Positions 39,257 through 52,100 of a DNA stretch of 64,000 nt are shown in pieces. The notes beneath the pieces are model-generated. The model did no database searches, was not told where the DNA came from, and saw only the letters and a list, made by a program, of their open reading frames with translations. The stretch's first letter is position 1. Each line of letters opens with the position of its first letter. This DNA comes from Macrobrachium rosenbergii. Lineage: Eukaryota > Arthropoda > Malacostraca > Decapoda > Palaemonidae. The position numbers and the translations under genes were made by a program. The stretch spans positions 82,514,971 to 82,578,970 of the forward strand of contig NC_089743.1 in assembly GCF_040412425.1 (NCBI RefSeq), written 5' to 3'.

Positions 39257-41125
39257 CATTACACATGTACATCTTTTCCTAGGGAATGTCCTTAAGTCTT
39301 TTAAAAACAGATTTCTAAAAACCTGCGGAGCTCCACCCTAGCAAGCGAGGCTTACAGGTTGTACACCTTGCCCAAGGGTGACACGGAGGTAGCATGAGCA
39401 CAAGATAACCTCACTTCGTCCTTGAGCCGAAACTTTCCATAAGTACATCTGTAAGATTATATCTACATGCAATTTCCCTTTAGTGTTGAGGAGTACGACT
39501 ACAGACACATGAATCTTCTCAAGCGGGAATACCACTCAATGCAGGAAACAGACGTTTTACGCACCTTATTCAGTGTTGAATCACCAGAGGTGAAATGGCG
39601 CTACGAAGAGTCAATACTCTGATCTCACCCTGGATTCGAACTCGTCCCCTCCCTAGTGAGGTACTGGGAACATTATGTTCATTCCTTAAAGCAGTAATTG
39701 CTGACAGCATACATAATTATTCCTCCAAGCAAGCACAAAGAACTACAGTCGATCGACCTGTAACAACTGTACTGGCGGTTACAGGAAAATCCCTAATCGA
39801 AAAAAAAAATCAACCACAGCGTCCGTCTCCACATTATACACAACATGACGGACAAATTCACATAGCATATTCGCGACCGAGAAAAATGAGAGCATAACAA
39901 TAATATGATGATAATGTAAGCAACAATTACTGAGCTGATGATGTCCGAAGTGCAACGGTCACATACAACCTGCGATCATAAGACCCCAAGACCATCGCCT
40001 CTCCGCATTCACTCAATCATCTAAAACAAAATGACAAATGATCTTTATCCAAAACAATTTTCATTCCGTTTGGTGAATAATGCTTTCAACTGGCCTGGAA
40101 TAATTCATAAAGTGGAGATTGTTTCACCGTATATATGTTTAGTGATCTCGTCTCCCCCTGGGCCTCGACCTGTATTAAGTCACAACGATTTTTCAACGTC
40201 AATTTATGCATTAAGATGGCGTCGGCCGGACACGATCAGGTCCTGTCGTTTTGACTTACTGGGAGTCTTGCAAAAGTTCGGCTATGTCTTCTTTGCCTTC
40301 TGTAAACTGACATCCCTGTATTTGGATTTTTTTTTTTTAAATGTTCCTATTTTTTGCTACATCAGTAAGTTACAAAACGTCTCGACTATCTGTCAAATGT
40401 CTATTTTGCTTTTCCAAACTATCTTCTTCATTTATTACCATAATATTAATATTTTCATACAAAGCACTTAAAATTTAAAAAGAATTGAAGAAACGTTTCC
40501 CTTTCACAACAGATTAAGTGAAGTCCCTACTATACGACATTTCCGTTTGAACAAGATATTCCCATGAGTTTCTTCAACGCCCGAGTTCTCTTCGTCATAC
40601 CAAACATACAATGACAATTGACTGCAAAGAAATGTAAGATATCCAACGATCTGCAAGCATCAGACATGAATAGCTTCTTCAGCTAACAGAGTCTAATGAC
40701 ATTTATACAATTTGTTATCATCATCCTCATCTATTCCTCTTCGTAAATTTCTATTATATTTTCTGGTACTTTGTAACGCTTGTTTATATATTGTTTATAT
40801 ATATATCCATTTCAGTAACAATATTTTTCCCCCTGCTGAATGTACAGTAGGTTTTTCCTGATCCTCTCACTCATACAGGCAGATTTGTTCATTGCACTGC
40901 AATATTCTTAGTATATAAAAGCTGTTTTAAGAGCGGCGCAACAGGAGTAGCAGCAACAACGTACATTCACAGCTAGAAATAGCAGTAATGTCAACATCAC
41001 AAGTAACAGCAGCAGAAAAAGTAGTACAGAACAATATAATCTGGCTTACGCGTAGTTCTGGTACGGTTATATAATTATTATTACTAATATCAGTAATGGC
41101 AGAATATTAATAATACAAAACTGCC

Positions 41126-41127
<2 letters not shown>
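39257..41127. other. Unassigned DNA
   Basis: About 1.9 kb. Frames at 39595-39897 (100 codons) and 40031-40471 (146 codons) have no family motif. A sequence resembling a Pol III B box (minus strand, GAGTTCGAATCC near 39642) lacks a convincing A box. Nothing can be called. Confidence 0.4.

Positions 41128-41173
<46 letters not shown>
41128..41173. repeat. (GA)n microsatellite
   Basis: About 46 bases of GA. Confidence 0.97.
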
Positions 41174-41176
<3 letters not shown>

Positions 41177-41441
41177 CGAACAAACTCAAAATGACGGATG
41201 AATTGCTTACGTGCACGTACTCAGCGTCAGCCACCATTAAATAAACGAGCGCCCTCGGTTCACCTTCGTCCTTGTGACGCAAAAGAGCTCATGCCAATAC
41301 TGGCCAGTGGCCAACGTCATATGATAAGGACGCTGATTGATGAATAAAAGAATAATTCATAAGAAAACGGGACAAATGTTTTCTTCCTTTCCTGACGGCG
41401 CCCGTCAAAAGTTCTTGTCGTTAGTTCTCATACACACACAA

Positions 41442-41893
<452 letters not shown>

Positions 41894-41918
41894 TACACAC
41901 ACACACACACACACACAC

Positions 41919-41955
<37 letters not shown>
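41894..41955. repeat. (AC)n(TA)n compound microsatellite
   Basis: 27 bases of AC and about 33 of TA. Confidence 0.96.
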
Positions 41956-41957
<2 letters not shown>

Positions 41958-42360
41958 AATTATACCTAATACTGTGATCTTTTCTTTACTTTTCCTCCTG
42001 AGAATTACGCCTACTGTAATTTATTTTAGTCGCCTTCCATGATCATAACCATGGTATGGCCTCCTCCCTTCCGGACCTGCCTACAAATTCCTCCATTACC
42101 CAAAGTCTATGGTTTTTGTCCCCCAACTAAAAACGACAGGTTAATCCTTTGTTCTTGAATTTCGTTAGGGGACTTATAGCTCCCGTTCCAAAAACCAGAT
42201 TCGTCTAACACAACGCCATTTGTCATCACTGCAGTAGGCAAAATAATGAACAAATCATGAATCGCTGAAGAAGAAAGAAGATTACGGACCTGTAACATCC
42301 CACTTTAATTTTATCTCGCAGTTCACCGAGAAACAACGAATATAGTACTAAAAATTTTCC
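41956..42360. other. Unassigned DNA
   Basis: No feature recognised. Confidence 0.45.
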
Positions 42361-42562
42361 TGGCCTTCACGCCGTATCGTCAAGAGTGGCATATGTACTT
42401 CTTTCTGGAAGCACACACAACCAATTGCCAATAATGGACGCAACCTCTCATTCTGATGTACTGGCCTTCACGCCGTATCGTCAAGAGTGGCATATGTACT
42501 TCTTTCTGGAAGCACGCACAACCAATTACCAATAATGGACGCAACCTCTCAATCTGATGTAC
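42361..42562. repeat. Tandem duplication, 101 bp x 2
   Basis: TGGCCTTCACGCCGTATCGT starts at 42361 and at 42462. The copies differ at about three positions, so the duplication is recent. Confidence 0.95.
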
Positions 42563-43665
42563 CGTTACTCACAAAGGTCATACAGCTAGTCTTTTACAAA
42601 ACACTTTAAACAGCTGTAAACCAATGGCTGAGTTATCTTAGCATAATTTACATCCTCTCCCATGAACTTTAGATAATCATATGACATCAAGTTGATATGT
42701 CCAAGACCTTTGAGGGGATCTGGCATAAGGCCCTATCTGCCAAACCCTACGTTTATGGGTTCACCCCTGTTTGTACGCATGTCTTGACAGGATCGCATCA
42801 AACCCTTTATAGGTCTCTACTAATGAAGCTGGGTGTGCACTTCATTCCTAACTTAATGAAAACTGTGAAAAAAAAAATCATGGTTTGTCAATCTCCCCAA
42901 CATGTAATTCCAATCTACGACACAAAATTTCAAGTTTTTATTATCGTTTCTATTGATTACACTGTTAATTCGATCAAAAGCAGATCATCGGACCATTTAG
43001 TGCCAGATAATAATAAAGTAGACTACTCTATATCATTCCCTGTCTAATTGTGGATTCTTTCAATTCTAAGTTTAATCGCTGTTACAAATAGAATGAAATT
43101 ACCTGCATGATTTACAGATATAACTGAGTGACTTACTGACATAAGTCATCGATCACCGAAGAGGCCCAACCTACAATGGCTTCCAAAAACTTTTTGCATA
43201 AATTCATGTAAACAAATACCAAGTTGTTGAAAATATAAGCGTATATCAAGTGCTAAAACAACAAGGGTAACTGACTATAAATTAATCCTTAAAGTACAAC
43301 GGGAGCTCTTTGACTATCGTAAGGCACTACCGAATCCTCAACGGAGACAAGAATAGGAAAATGGCCTCACCCACTCTTTCGCTGAGAAACTACCTAGGTA
43401 AATTCACTGCCATACGACTCAGTAAACAAAAGCTGAACAGGTGTAGGGCACAAGCAACACCACGAAATGGCTACAGGTGTCTAGCTATCAAGAGGTCACG
43501 TGCCGCAAATATGACCATTCACGACTGGAAGAAAAAAAATACGATAATTTCACTAGCATTTCATTTCCACCTCCATGGAAACCTGTTAAGCTGTTAGTTT
43601 CCAGCGTTTCTGATTAGCCCCAAGCGAACTTTACAACTATGAATTTTTCCCTCTCAAAATTTTTG
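42563..43665. other. Unassigned DNA
   Basis: Frames of 116 codons (42697-43047) and 95 codons (43310-43597) on the plus strand carry no motif I recognise. No gene is supported. Confidence 0.4.
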
Positions 43666-44020
43666 GAAAGTTGTATTATTTAGTAGGAAGATGTCTTTAC
43701 AAAGAATATACCTCCATACTTCTATGATAACAAAAGTCGAACAAAGGAACTATTCTTTGTAATGTCTCTTATATCAAAATTAGCGTTCAGAATTCTGCTG
43801 AAATAAATGCCCATGTTATAACACATAAACGTTTGTATGGTAGATACATGAAAGTTGTATTATTTAGTACGGAGATGTCTTTTACAACGAATATACCTCC
43901 ATACTTCTACGATAGCGAAAGTCGAACAAAGGAATTATTCTTTGTAATGTCTCTTATATCAAATTCAGCGTTCAAATTCTGCTGGAATAAATGCCCATGT
44001 TATACACATAAACGTGTGTA
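43666..44020. repeat. Tandem duplication, about 184 bp x 2
   Basis: GAAAGTTGTATTATTTAGTA starts at 43666 and at 43850. The two copies match through ATACCTCCATACTTCTA, AAAGTCGAACAAAGGAA, TTCTTTGTAATGTCTC and AATAAATGCCCATGTTATA, with scattered changes. The right copy ends in (TA)n. Confidence 0.95.
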
Positions 44021-44024
44021 TATA

Positions 44025-44091
<67 letters not shown>
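44021..44091. repeat. (TG)n(TA)n microsatellite
   Basis: Short TG stretch then about 57 bases of TA, beginning at the end of the 184-bp duplication. Confidence 0.96.
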
Positions 44092-44094
<3 letters not shown>

Positions 44095-45176
44095 TTTAAG
44101 TACATTATATACAGGCACGCCCAGTTGTGGACGCGGAACCCGTTGCTTGAAAAAGTGGGTCTCTTTCACAAATCTGGAGGACAGAGTCTAGTCGAATTTA
44201 CATTTCACGGAAGTAAATTTTCAACTATATAACAAAAATTATTATGTAATACAAAAATATATGCACAGCTTGCAGCAGCATATAACGTAATGTATTTTAC
44301 ATGAATAAAACCTAAAAATTTTGCCACAAAAACATATAAGTATAACCAAAAGATATTAACACAAGATTTCAAATCCCGCTAATTCTCATAAACCGAATAA
44401 GTTATTCAAATACCAGAAAATGGTCAGAAATGACTATACCTACAAAAAAATAAATAAACCTTGGAACCAAAAATTTGCTTTTTTTATGCTTTCAGTCTAT
44501 TAATGTAATTAATAATTCCTTTTGTCCTTCCACCTGCCTGTATTCATTTGTTCCCCTTTTCCATTAGTGAAATAACATTCAATCCATAAAAGTATTATTG
44601 ACAGTAATAATAATGACACCTATCTATACCATAAATAAACAATAAATGGGATCAAGGAACGAGTGATCAAGACAGAGAACGTAAATATGAGATGACAACA
44701 TGTTTAAGAGCCGGAAACTAGATAAACAACATGATACATACAAAGTGCAATAATTTGCAAAAACAATACAGAGAACACTGTGGTATTTTTCTTAAAGGAA
44801 AAGTTACATACTGGACAATATACCATGGATTTACAAATATTACTTCATACCGTGTGCTGTATTATAAGTATCCTGTACTTATACAGTTAATGTGCACTTG
44901 TAATATTAAACCTAATTGTCCCATAAGCAGCAAAAAAATTGCAAGTTTTTAATTAATATATACCTCTACTGCCCACTGACATTTTCATATAATATAAAAG
45001 ATTCTTAAAAGGGTCTTAAAAGTCCTGTTCCTTTTCAAATGAATAATCTGAAAATATAACTTTTAAAATGTTTTAGAGCTCACAGTCCGCACCCGCTTCT
45101 CTTTACACCAGTCAAGGTATACATTTTATGTCAATTTTAATGGGACGGGTACCTAAAGACCTTTCCTTAACAGGGT

Positions 45177-45182
<6 letters not shown>
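44092..45182. other. Unassigned DNA
   Basis: No feature recognised. Confidence 0.5.

Positions 45183-45230
<48 letters not shown>
45183..45230. repeat. (GA)n microsatellite
   Basis: About 48 bases of GA. Confidence 0.97.
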
Positions 45231-45233
<3 letters not shown>

Positions 45234-45546
45234 AACAATGACGAACGAATGATAGATGAGAGGAAACAGGCATTCCTGATACAAGAGAAAAATTCCAGCA
45301 TAATGTATTAAAGTCCGCACTGAATAACAGAGATGTCTCACGAGAGTGAGCCTGTCCGTGTGGATAAGAGTATGCAACAACTAGTCGGCCGTGTGCTTGT
45401 TTGCAAAGCAGGGAGTCAACTTATATCGATCAATATAGATTCACCACTGAAGCAAATGATTAATTTTGTAAGGTCTGCAGTACATGTCGAAAACAGCAGT
45501 GCAGTAAAATAAATCTGTACAAGCACACCTGCTACTATGAAGTGCA

Positions 45547-45548
<2 letters not shown>
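45231..45548. other. Unassigned DNA
   Basis: No feature recognised. Confidence 0.45.
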
Positions 45549-45615
<67 letters not shown>

Positions 45616-45642
45616 GTATATGTATGTGTATATATATATATA

Positions 45643-45706
<64 letters not shown>
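45549..45706. repeat. (TA)n microsatellite, two tracts
   Basis: Two TA tracts around ACACACATATGTATATGT-type sequence. Confidence 0.96.
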
Positions 45707-45710
<4 letters not shown>

Positions 45711-45815
45711 TGTGTTTGTGGAAAACGCGTGTGCTTGCGTAAATGGAAAAACAACAATTCAACCATACCAGGTGCACAACGAAATAATATACGCAAGCTG
45801 ACATTAATGGACGCT
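45707..45815. repeat. Dispersed repeat copy beside (TA)n (first of pair)
   Basis: Directly follows (TA)n. Shares CCAGGTGCACAA, GAAA and a CATTAATG-like end with the reverse complement of 46645-46752, which also borders (TA)n. It is probably the end of an unidentified transposon family. Confidence 0.55.
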
Positions 45816-46492
45816 CTTGTCCAACTTTTGTTTTAAAGCCTCCGGTTAAGTACACATACATTCATACATGTGCCGCAGTAATTAACGTCAAGCATAGGAA
45901 AACCACGAAATCAAATCATGAAGAAGCAGCTTCACCTGCTGTAATTAGCATTAAGAGAACACCAGGGAAGCTAAAATTCATTAAGCTGCAATAACGAAGA
46001 ACAAAGCTCTCTCGTGAAACTTCAGCAATACGCAATTTAAAAAGATTAATGAAAAAAAAGCGCTATCTGAAGATACACGGAACTTGAAAGTAGCAATCTT
46101 TGAATACTTTTCTTTTCTAAATCGCTTTAATTGGAGAGGCAATGCGATGGATGACGTCCCACTTCGTTGCGGAGGCTCTTTCACTCGTATCCGGATTTTA
46201 GGTCGTCACGATTTTGTACCTCCGCTGCTTCTCCGCGGCAATAATAGGTGGGAGCAATGAGAGGGGAAAGCGGGTAAAACGACTATATTCATAACAGCCA
46301 AAAGGCACATGTAGTACTATGAATATTCAAATACTGTTTACCTAACAAACTGCTTCACCGGTTTCGCTCAAAAATTCTGCAGAGCAACATGATTATTATT
46401 AATATTTGAAGTAGTAGTTCCGAGACATCAAGATGATTATTATGTTCTAAGTGAATTATCATCTTCTGACATGCACCCGGCCACAAAATATT
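45816..46492. other. Unassigned DNA
   Basis: No feature recognised. Confidence 0.45.
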
Positions 46493-46517
46493 CCTTTTTT
46501 TTTTTTTTTTTTTTTTT
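46493..46517. repeat. Poly(T) run
   Basis: About 22 consecutive T. It may be the A-tail of an antisense retroelement, but no body is recognised. Confidence 0.7.
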
Positions 46518-46644
46518 CTACCTGCTTGGTTGCTGAAGAAACGTCTCTCGCTTTGAAGATATATTCTAACAGGAAGTAGGGACTTCTCGACCGGAAATTG
46601 AAACAATGGAATATTTTCCTTAAAATGCAAATCATGTAACCCTG

Positions 46645-46751
46645 GATCTCCTAAGAGTCTTTAATGAATGCCACTTTGTGTATGTCATTTTCTTGTGCAC
46701 CTGGAATAGTAAAGATGGTTTCTCATGCATGTAAATCATACTCCCCACATA

Positions 46752-46752
<1 letters not shown>
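46645..46752. repeat. Dispersed repeat copy beside (TA)n (second of pair)
   Basis: Inverted relative to 45707-45815. CCAGGTGCACAA appears here as TTGTGCACCTGG at about 46693. (TA)n starts at its right border, so both copies touch the microsatellite with the same end. Confidence 0.55.
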
Positions 46753-46835
<83 letters not shown>

Positions 46836-46852
46836 CACAAACATTTATATCT

Positions 46853-46916
<64 letters not shown>
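46753..46916. repeat. (TA)n microsatellite, interrupted
   Basis: TA tracts separated by TTACACAAACATTTATATC. Confidence 0.96.
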
Positions 46917-46919
<3 letters not shown>

Positions 46920-47020
46920 TATTCTTAACCTCAAATCTTTATCGTTCAGTCCTCAGACCCCAGTTTGGAGCTAAGGACTAATACGAGGTTCTAAATTCCT
47001 ACAGGTCCGTACTTATAACC

Positions 47021-47262
47021 CTATTAATGGCTATGTGGTTGCAGTCATTATCACTGTACTTCCAAACCTATAAGTTACAGGTTCGAATTCCACTACTGGT
47101 AGGACTTACCACATATACTTCCTCTCCTTGTAAGTCATTACAAAGTTACAGCAAATTTGATATGGGTTATTTGTGACCTACTTTTTGAAAGCATAAAAAT
47201 ATCATGTGTACACTTGCCCATCATATCTACCTATCTATCTATCTATCTACCTATCTATCTAT
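47021..47262 (+). mobile_element. tRNA-like SINE with (TATC)n tail
   Basis: A Pol III A box TGGCTATGTGG (47028-47038) and a good B box GGTTCGAATTCC (47080-47091) lie at tRNA spacing. CCTATTA upstream can pair with TGGTAGG (about 47097-47103), allowing two G-T pairs, like an acceptor stem. The T stem is degenerate, so it is not a working tRNA gene. After a body of about 120 bases a TATC tetranucleotide array (47226-47262) follows, as at many SINE 3' ends. The family differs from the SINE at 17.6-20 and 61-64 kb. Confidence 0.6.
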
Positions 47263-47465
47263 TTATATAGAATTAAAAGTACAGCTCTTCTCTAGTAGGG
47301 CGCGTCATATATTTAAGTTTCACTGACGTCTGTTTTGGAAGACGGGAAGTATCAATCATTGGATCTTATTAAGTTAACCAAATTACTCGTGAATCATTAG
47401 CAGTGATGCTCTATTGAGATATTTAATATATATTTCTATGAAGAATTAAATACCGTATTCTTTTA

Positions 47466-47506
47466 TATTTATATATATATATATATATATACTTATATAT
47501 AATATA

Positions 47507-47565
<59 letters not shown>
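47466..47565. repeat. (TA)n microsatellite, interrupted
   Basis: TA tracts with ACTTATATATAA and TATG interruptions. Confidence 0.96.
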
Positions 47566-47568
<3 letters not shown>

Positions 47569-47675
47569 ACGGACACACGTAATATATTCATCGCCACAGT
47601 GAAAAGTACGAGAAAGGGTATAGGTCCTGACTGGTTTTATTTATCTGTCAGTGTCTTTGGTGTGTGTGGGTGTGT

Positions 47676-47682
47676 ATATACA

Positions 47683-47750
<68 letters not shown>

Positions 47751-47774
47751 CATATATATATATATATATATATG

Positions 47775-47809
<35 letters not shown>

Positions 47810-47815
47810 CATATC
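47676..47815. repeat. (TA)n microsatellite, interrupted
   Basis: TA tract with TTACATATA and TGCTATATA interruptions. Many overlapping Tyr-Ile frames on both strands are artefacts. Confidence 0.96.
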
Positions 47816-48269
47816 CTCACAGGGCCTCTGTGAAATTCTGCCGCTCCAGTCTTTCCTTTGCTATCACGTCTACGTAGCCCCATTCATCTGAATCTTCCGT
47901 TTCAGAGTTGTAAAAGTAGCAAAAGGTCTCCAATTCCTGGTTCCTTAAGGAGCCTACCTAACGCTATCGCCTACTATTCTCCCGAGCGTGGCTCGAAGGA
48001 CATATCCTAGTCATCTCGGTCTCCCTCTCATCATATCTCATCTATCTCAAAATAGTCTTCTTATAGCCTTATTTGCACATCGAGAAAATCTTTTAGATAT
48101 AGTTTCGTTATCATAACAAGATCTATGGTCATACAGTAATACACATGTACGATCTTTCTGCATCCCAGTTCAATCGCTTTGCTTTCCAAGTCTTATTTAC
48201 CCCGTTCATTGCTTGTTTTGCCTTCTTAGCCTTTCACTAAAGTCCAACTCAAGAAAACCTGCTCTGAAT
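47816..48269. other. Unassigned, probably old repeat
   Basis: The sequence upstream of the LINE fragment has a repeat-like feel but no motif I can name. Confidence 0.35.
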
Positions 48270-48508
48270 ATCGTTGTCCCTGTAGATGAGGACCACGCTG
48301 GTAGACATACTATGGGGATGGAGGTCCAGGGAAGAAGTAGAAGAGGGAGACCAAGAAAGAGATGGAAGGACTGTGTGAGAGGAGACCTGAGTGAGAAGGG
48401 AATTGATGACGCAGAAGCGCAGGATAGAAATAGACGGAAATGGCTCATCCGAAACGGCGACCCCATATAAAAATGGGAACAGGCTGGGAAGAAGAAGAAG
48501 AAGAATGT
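48270..48508 (+). mobile_element. 5'-truncated LINE, C-terminus and GAA-tailed 3' end
   Basis: The plus-strand frame from about 48270 to the stop at 48468 encodes GRHTMGMEVQGRSRRGRPRK, then RWKDCVRGDLSEKG, then AQDRNRRKWLIRNGDPI. This is the end of an RTE-like LINE protein, and it is open over its last 65 codons. The 3' end follows at once: CCCCATATAAAAATGGGAAC forms a hairpin, then AGGCTGGGAAGAAGAAGAAG. A short 3' untranslated region and short tandem tail suit RTE-type elements. The 5' side is lost, as usual for incomplete reverse transcription. It is the least decayed LINE piece in the window. Confidence 0.87.
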
Positions 48509-48699
48509 TATGAAGCTTTTCTACCTTTGGTCTTATTTTGTCTCTTTTTACATAACCTGTTCTAGTTATTTCAGTGTTACCTGTATTATCTTATGACCCA
48601 TCTCTCTAGATGCAAGAGGAATCCTATGAAGTACTGGCTTACAAATCATGTTTTGTTAATTACAGAAGCTGTATACTCTTATTCAAAGTCCGTCAAGTT

Positions 48700-49140
48700 T
48701 CTAGTTACTTCAATCTAAACCTTCTTATCTCCAACCATTTTATTTATTATGAAATATATTAGAAGGACAAACAGCAAAGGTCGCTGCATCCCATTGCTTA
48801 TTTAAACTTAATTATGCATCCGCCTAATTTCATTGATAGTTTCAATTACCTTTGGATAATTTCAATTACGTTTATATAATTTATGGAACGCCGTAGACGC
48901 AAAACCTTCCGTATATTGCTCTGTGGACCCCGTAAAAGAAAGCTAACTGAAGGGGATATTTAAAATCGAACCACTGCTTTCCATTATGACTTAATGAATA
49001 TTTAATCTGTACAACCCCTGCCTTTTCTAAATCCTGCTTATTCAGTAAAACTTAAAACTGATGTGTTACCGTTTCTTGCTAACCAGTTAATCACAGCTTT
49101 TTCTTTAGTAAGTGCAGTAAAAAACACTAAAGAGGGAATG
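48700..49140 (-). mobile_element. LINE relic, RT fingers and palm (antisense)
   Basis: On the minus strand AGFRKGRGCTD (49005-49037) is the conserved RT block, preceded by SVLSFTE and a stop. Lower down, VYGVP and a weak LLFVLLIYFIINKM follow where the GVRQG-LSP-LF block is expected (about 48770-48900). Stops abound. It converges with the LINE 3' end at 48508 without obvious nesting. Confidence 0.65.
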
Positions 49141-52100
49141 TCAATCCTTGATATTTTTATCGCAATCGACAAAATTTCTTAACGTGGTAACGCAGGCTCA
49201 TGGAATTTATTACCTACCGCAGTTTAGATGATGACTTGGAGCATATAAGATGGGTTTTTACACGCCTTTGCTACCCGGAATTTCTTAAAGACCGACAAGG
49301 TTAACAGTTTATTAAATGATAATGAGACAAGCAAGACAGATTAATTTTTAGATATACTAACACGATTAATCAAATTTCTTTGGGAGTCAAGGAATACAAA
49401 AAGAAGTTATGTAGGTATTGTATATAGTTCACTGAAATTATTGCAATAGCAGTTATTACGGGGATACGTATAGATGTTTAAATATTAGAGATGAAAAACA
49501 CAAAAGACTGTGTAACTTATATTTCGAATATAGTTCAACAGCTGGACACGTTAGAGTTACGACACGCAGTTCACTGTAAAGGGTTGAGAATTATGTATAA
49601 AGACGTTAGTGTAGTAAGGTGCTCTCTTTAATCCTTAACTGAATTTGAAAATGAATATTTTAGATATGGAGGGACTCCCTTCAGGTTCTAGAGTTTGCAA
49701 GATATTAAATATCGAGCTCGATTCTATCCGCACCGCTCCTTGGTTACCTGCCTTTCTTCTGCAGGATTGATTGGGGGCTTTAGGACCTCAGTCGCAGGCG
49801 CCGATGCTTTTTGGGACAACGGACGATCTGATGAGCCAAATGCGAAATTACACAATAACTGTCAGCTTTCTTATCATCCACACAACAAATTAAGAATGGG
49901 GATAATTTGATCAATAATGATTGCTTTGATGTTCGCTTGTTTGACCATCTTATTTTTCTGTCCCTCATAAATATTCAACTTTTAACGTATTGTAACCACA
50001 CAATAATATTTATAATAAAGAGCTAAAGAAGTTTTTCTGTCTGGTTTATGAAAGCCTCTGGATTTTTAGGGAAAATGCACCTCAATGGCACATCTTTTAG
50101 AACATAATTACACCAGATTGCAAGTTTCCGTCAGGATTAGTAATATTTACCATTTAAAATATTCAAAACAATTAAGTAGTCATCAAATAAAAATTATGGG
50201 AATCTGATCACGGTAAGCCAGAACTCAAGATGTGTTAGAAAATATTTAAAGGTGATCAATTCTATGGTTTTTGCTGGACATGCCAAAGTATAGTGACAAC
50301 CAGTTTTACTGTGCTGACAATATCGAAGTTGCGCTTTCAAAGTTATCAATGTCAAGCTTCGGACGAAAATAACATACTGAACAATAGCAATATGTGATAA
50401 TAATAACAATAATACTTTATTTTCCCATCTTTTTGTTAGAATTAATATTTACTATTACTTGGTTACAAAAGTTACTCGTTTTTGGCATGACAAATCCACG
50501 AGCTAGTTAACAAGACATACATCCAACATACATTTGACGTTTGATCATTATTGATATTTTTCATAAGTGAAAAGAAAAAAACAAATAAAATTGTTCATAA
50601 GCAGATGAGGATGGGAATTAATTTTTCTCATTTTTAAAGAGAATGTAATCACAAAAGTTCATCCGTAACAACACTATGCAACTAAATTATTATAAAAGAT
50701 TATTTTTTTGACGAGTCACTTTATACAGAAATTATGGTTCACATATAAAAGAATATTGCAACGTCCTCTAGATAAAACAAGCATTTGAATCAATAGCAAT
50801 AATGACATAACTTCAAAGCTTTAGGTAACACATCAAAAGGTGGATATTCAGAATCTTCCTTACGCGTAAACTGACAACGGTTCCATTTTCACAAAACAAT
50901 ATGACATACAATACTTTTTTCCCCCTCTACCATTCTTAAGAAAAGCAGATGAAAAACAGATAGCCTTTTTCCCCATTCATTAAACTGATTTACGCCTTTA
51001 CACCTAGAATAATCATCATACATAAAATGCATAATAAGTGATATAAAATGCATTCCTGGAATGCAGCGAGTCAACTTCAAAAACACCCAAAAAGTCTTCT
51101 GGGCCGTTAAAACGTTATAATTGGGCAAACTTATCGAATTGCCACACACAAACGGAGAACAGAACTGGAGAAAGGGACTAAGGGTCTATCTATGCATAAG
51201 AAACTGCGACGATGCTAATTGAGAATCAGAATGCAACGCAGTCCATTTGTAAAATCGCTGGTGCTCGCTTGCTCCGAAGCACCTCCTCGCATAATGTGTG
51301 AGAAGAAAACCGCACTTCTGGAATACTGATGATGGCTCCGTGCTGCATGAATCAAGGTAGTCTCTCAATTTTTTTTTTAAGCCTGAAAATGCAGCCTCAC
51401 TGAAGCAGTCAATCACGAGACTGAAGAACCCATTATAATGGCCAATATTTTTTAATGAGGAATACTGTAAGACAATTGTCGACGAAATTCCTCAAAAGAC
51501 AAATTTCTTATTAGGTGAATAAATCAACGATTTACATGATGGAACCATTTTTTTTTTTTTTAGTACAGAAAACTTTAGCCTGTAACTTTATTAAAGAAAC
51601 CGGATTTTCTGTACTTTTATATTAACAGAATGTGAATGAATGACATTTGGAAAACGAATAAAATTGCCTTACTTAACTCTAAAGTGAACTAAAAATCAAT
51701 GGATTTGTCAGACGACTCTCAAGCAGTTAAAATATGAAAGCTAATTTCGTGCTCTCTCAGTTCCCAAATACTGTAAAAAGGTAAATTTTGCATTTGTAAC
51801 GAAGACAGAGATATGTAACCTTCCAACTGACAGGGTCAAGTAGCAATACCGCAGCCACGAAAAACGCCATCACCACTGACAGGACACTCAACATCAATAC
51901 AGCCAACGTAATGTAGAATTAATGCACAAGTGCGAAAACATCGCTGTCAAAATACAGAAATAAACAGGAAAAATGTCATGCAGCATCAAAGCTCGCTATA
52001 GCCTATGGCCTTATTCTTGTTTTCCGCCATTCTCTGCTGTACCAAAAAATATATATATAAATAAATAAATATAAATAAAAAATAATAATCAAATACATTC

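Noticed and set aside
39600..39700. Pol III B-box-like GAGTTCGAATCC on the minus strand
   Set aside because: No A box at the right distance and no tRNA-like pairing.
46493..46517. Poly(T) as the tail of an antisense processed pseudogene
   Set aside because: No recognisable coding body on the appropriate side.
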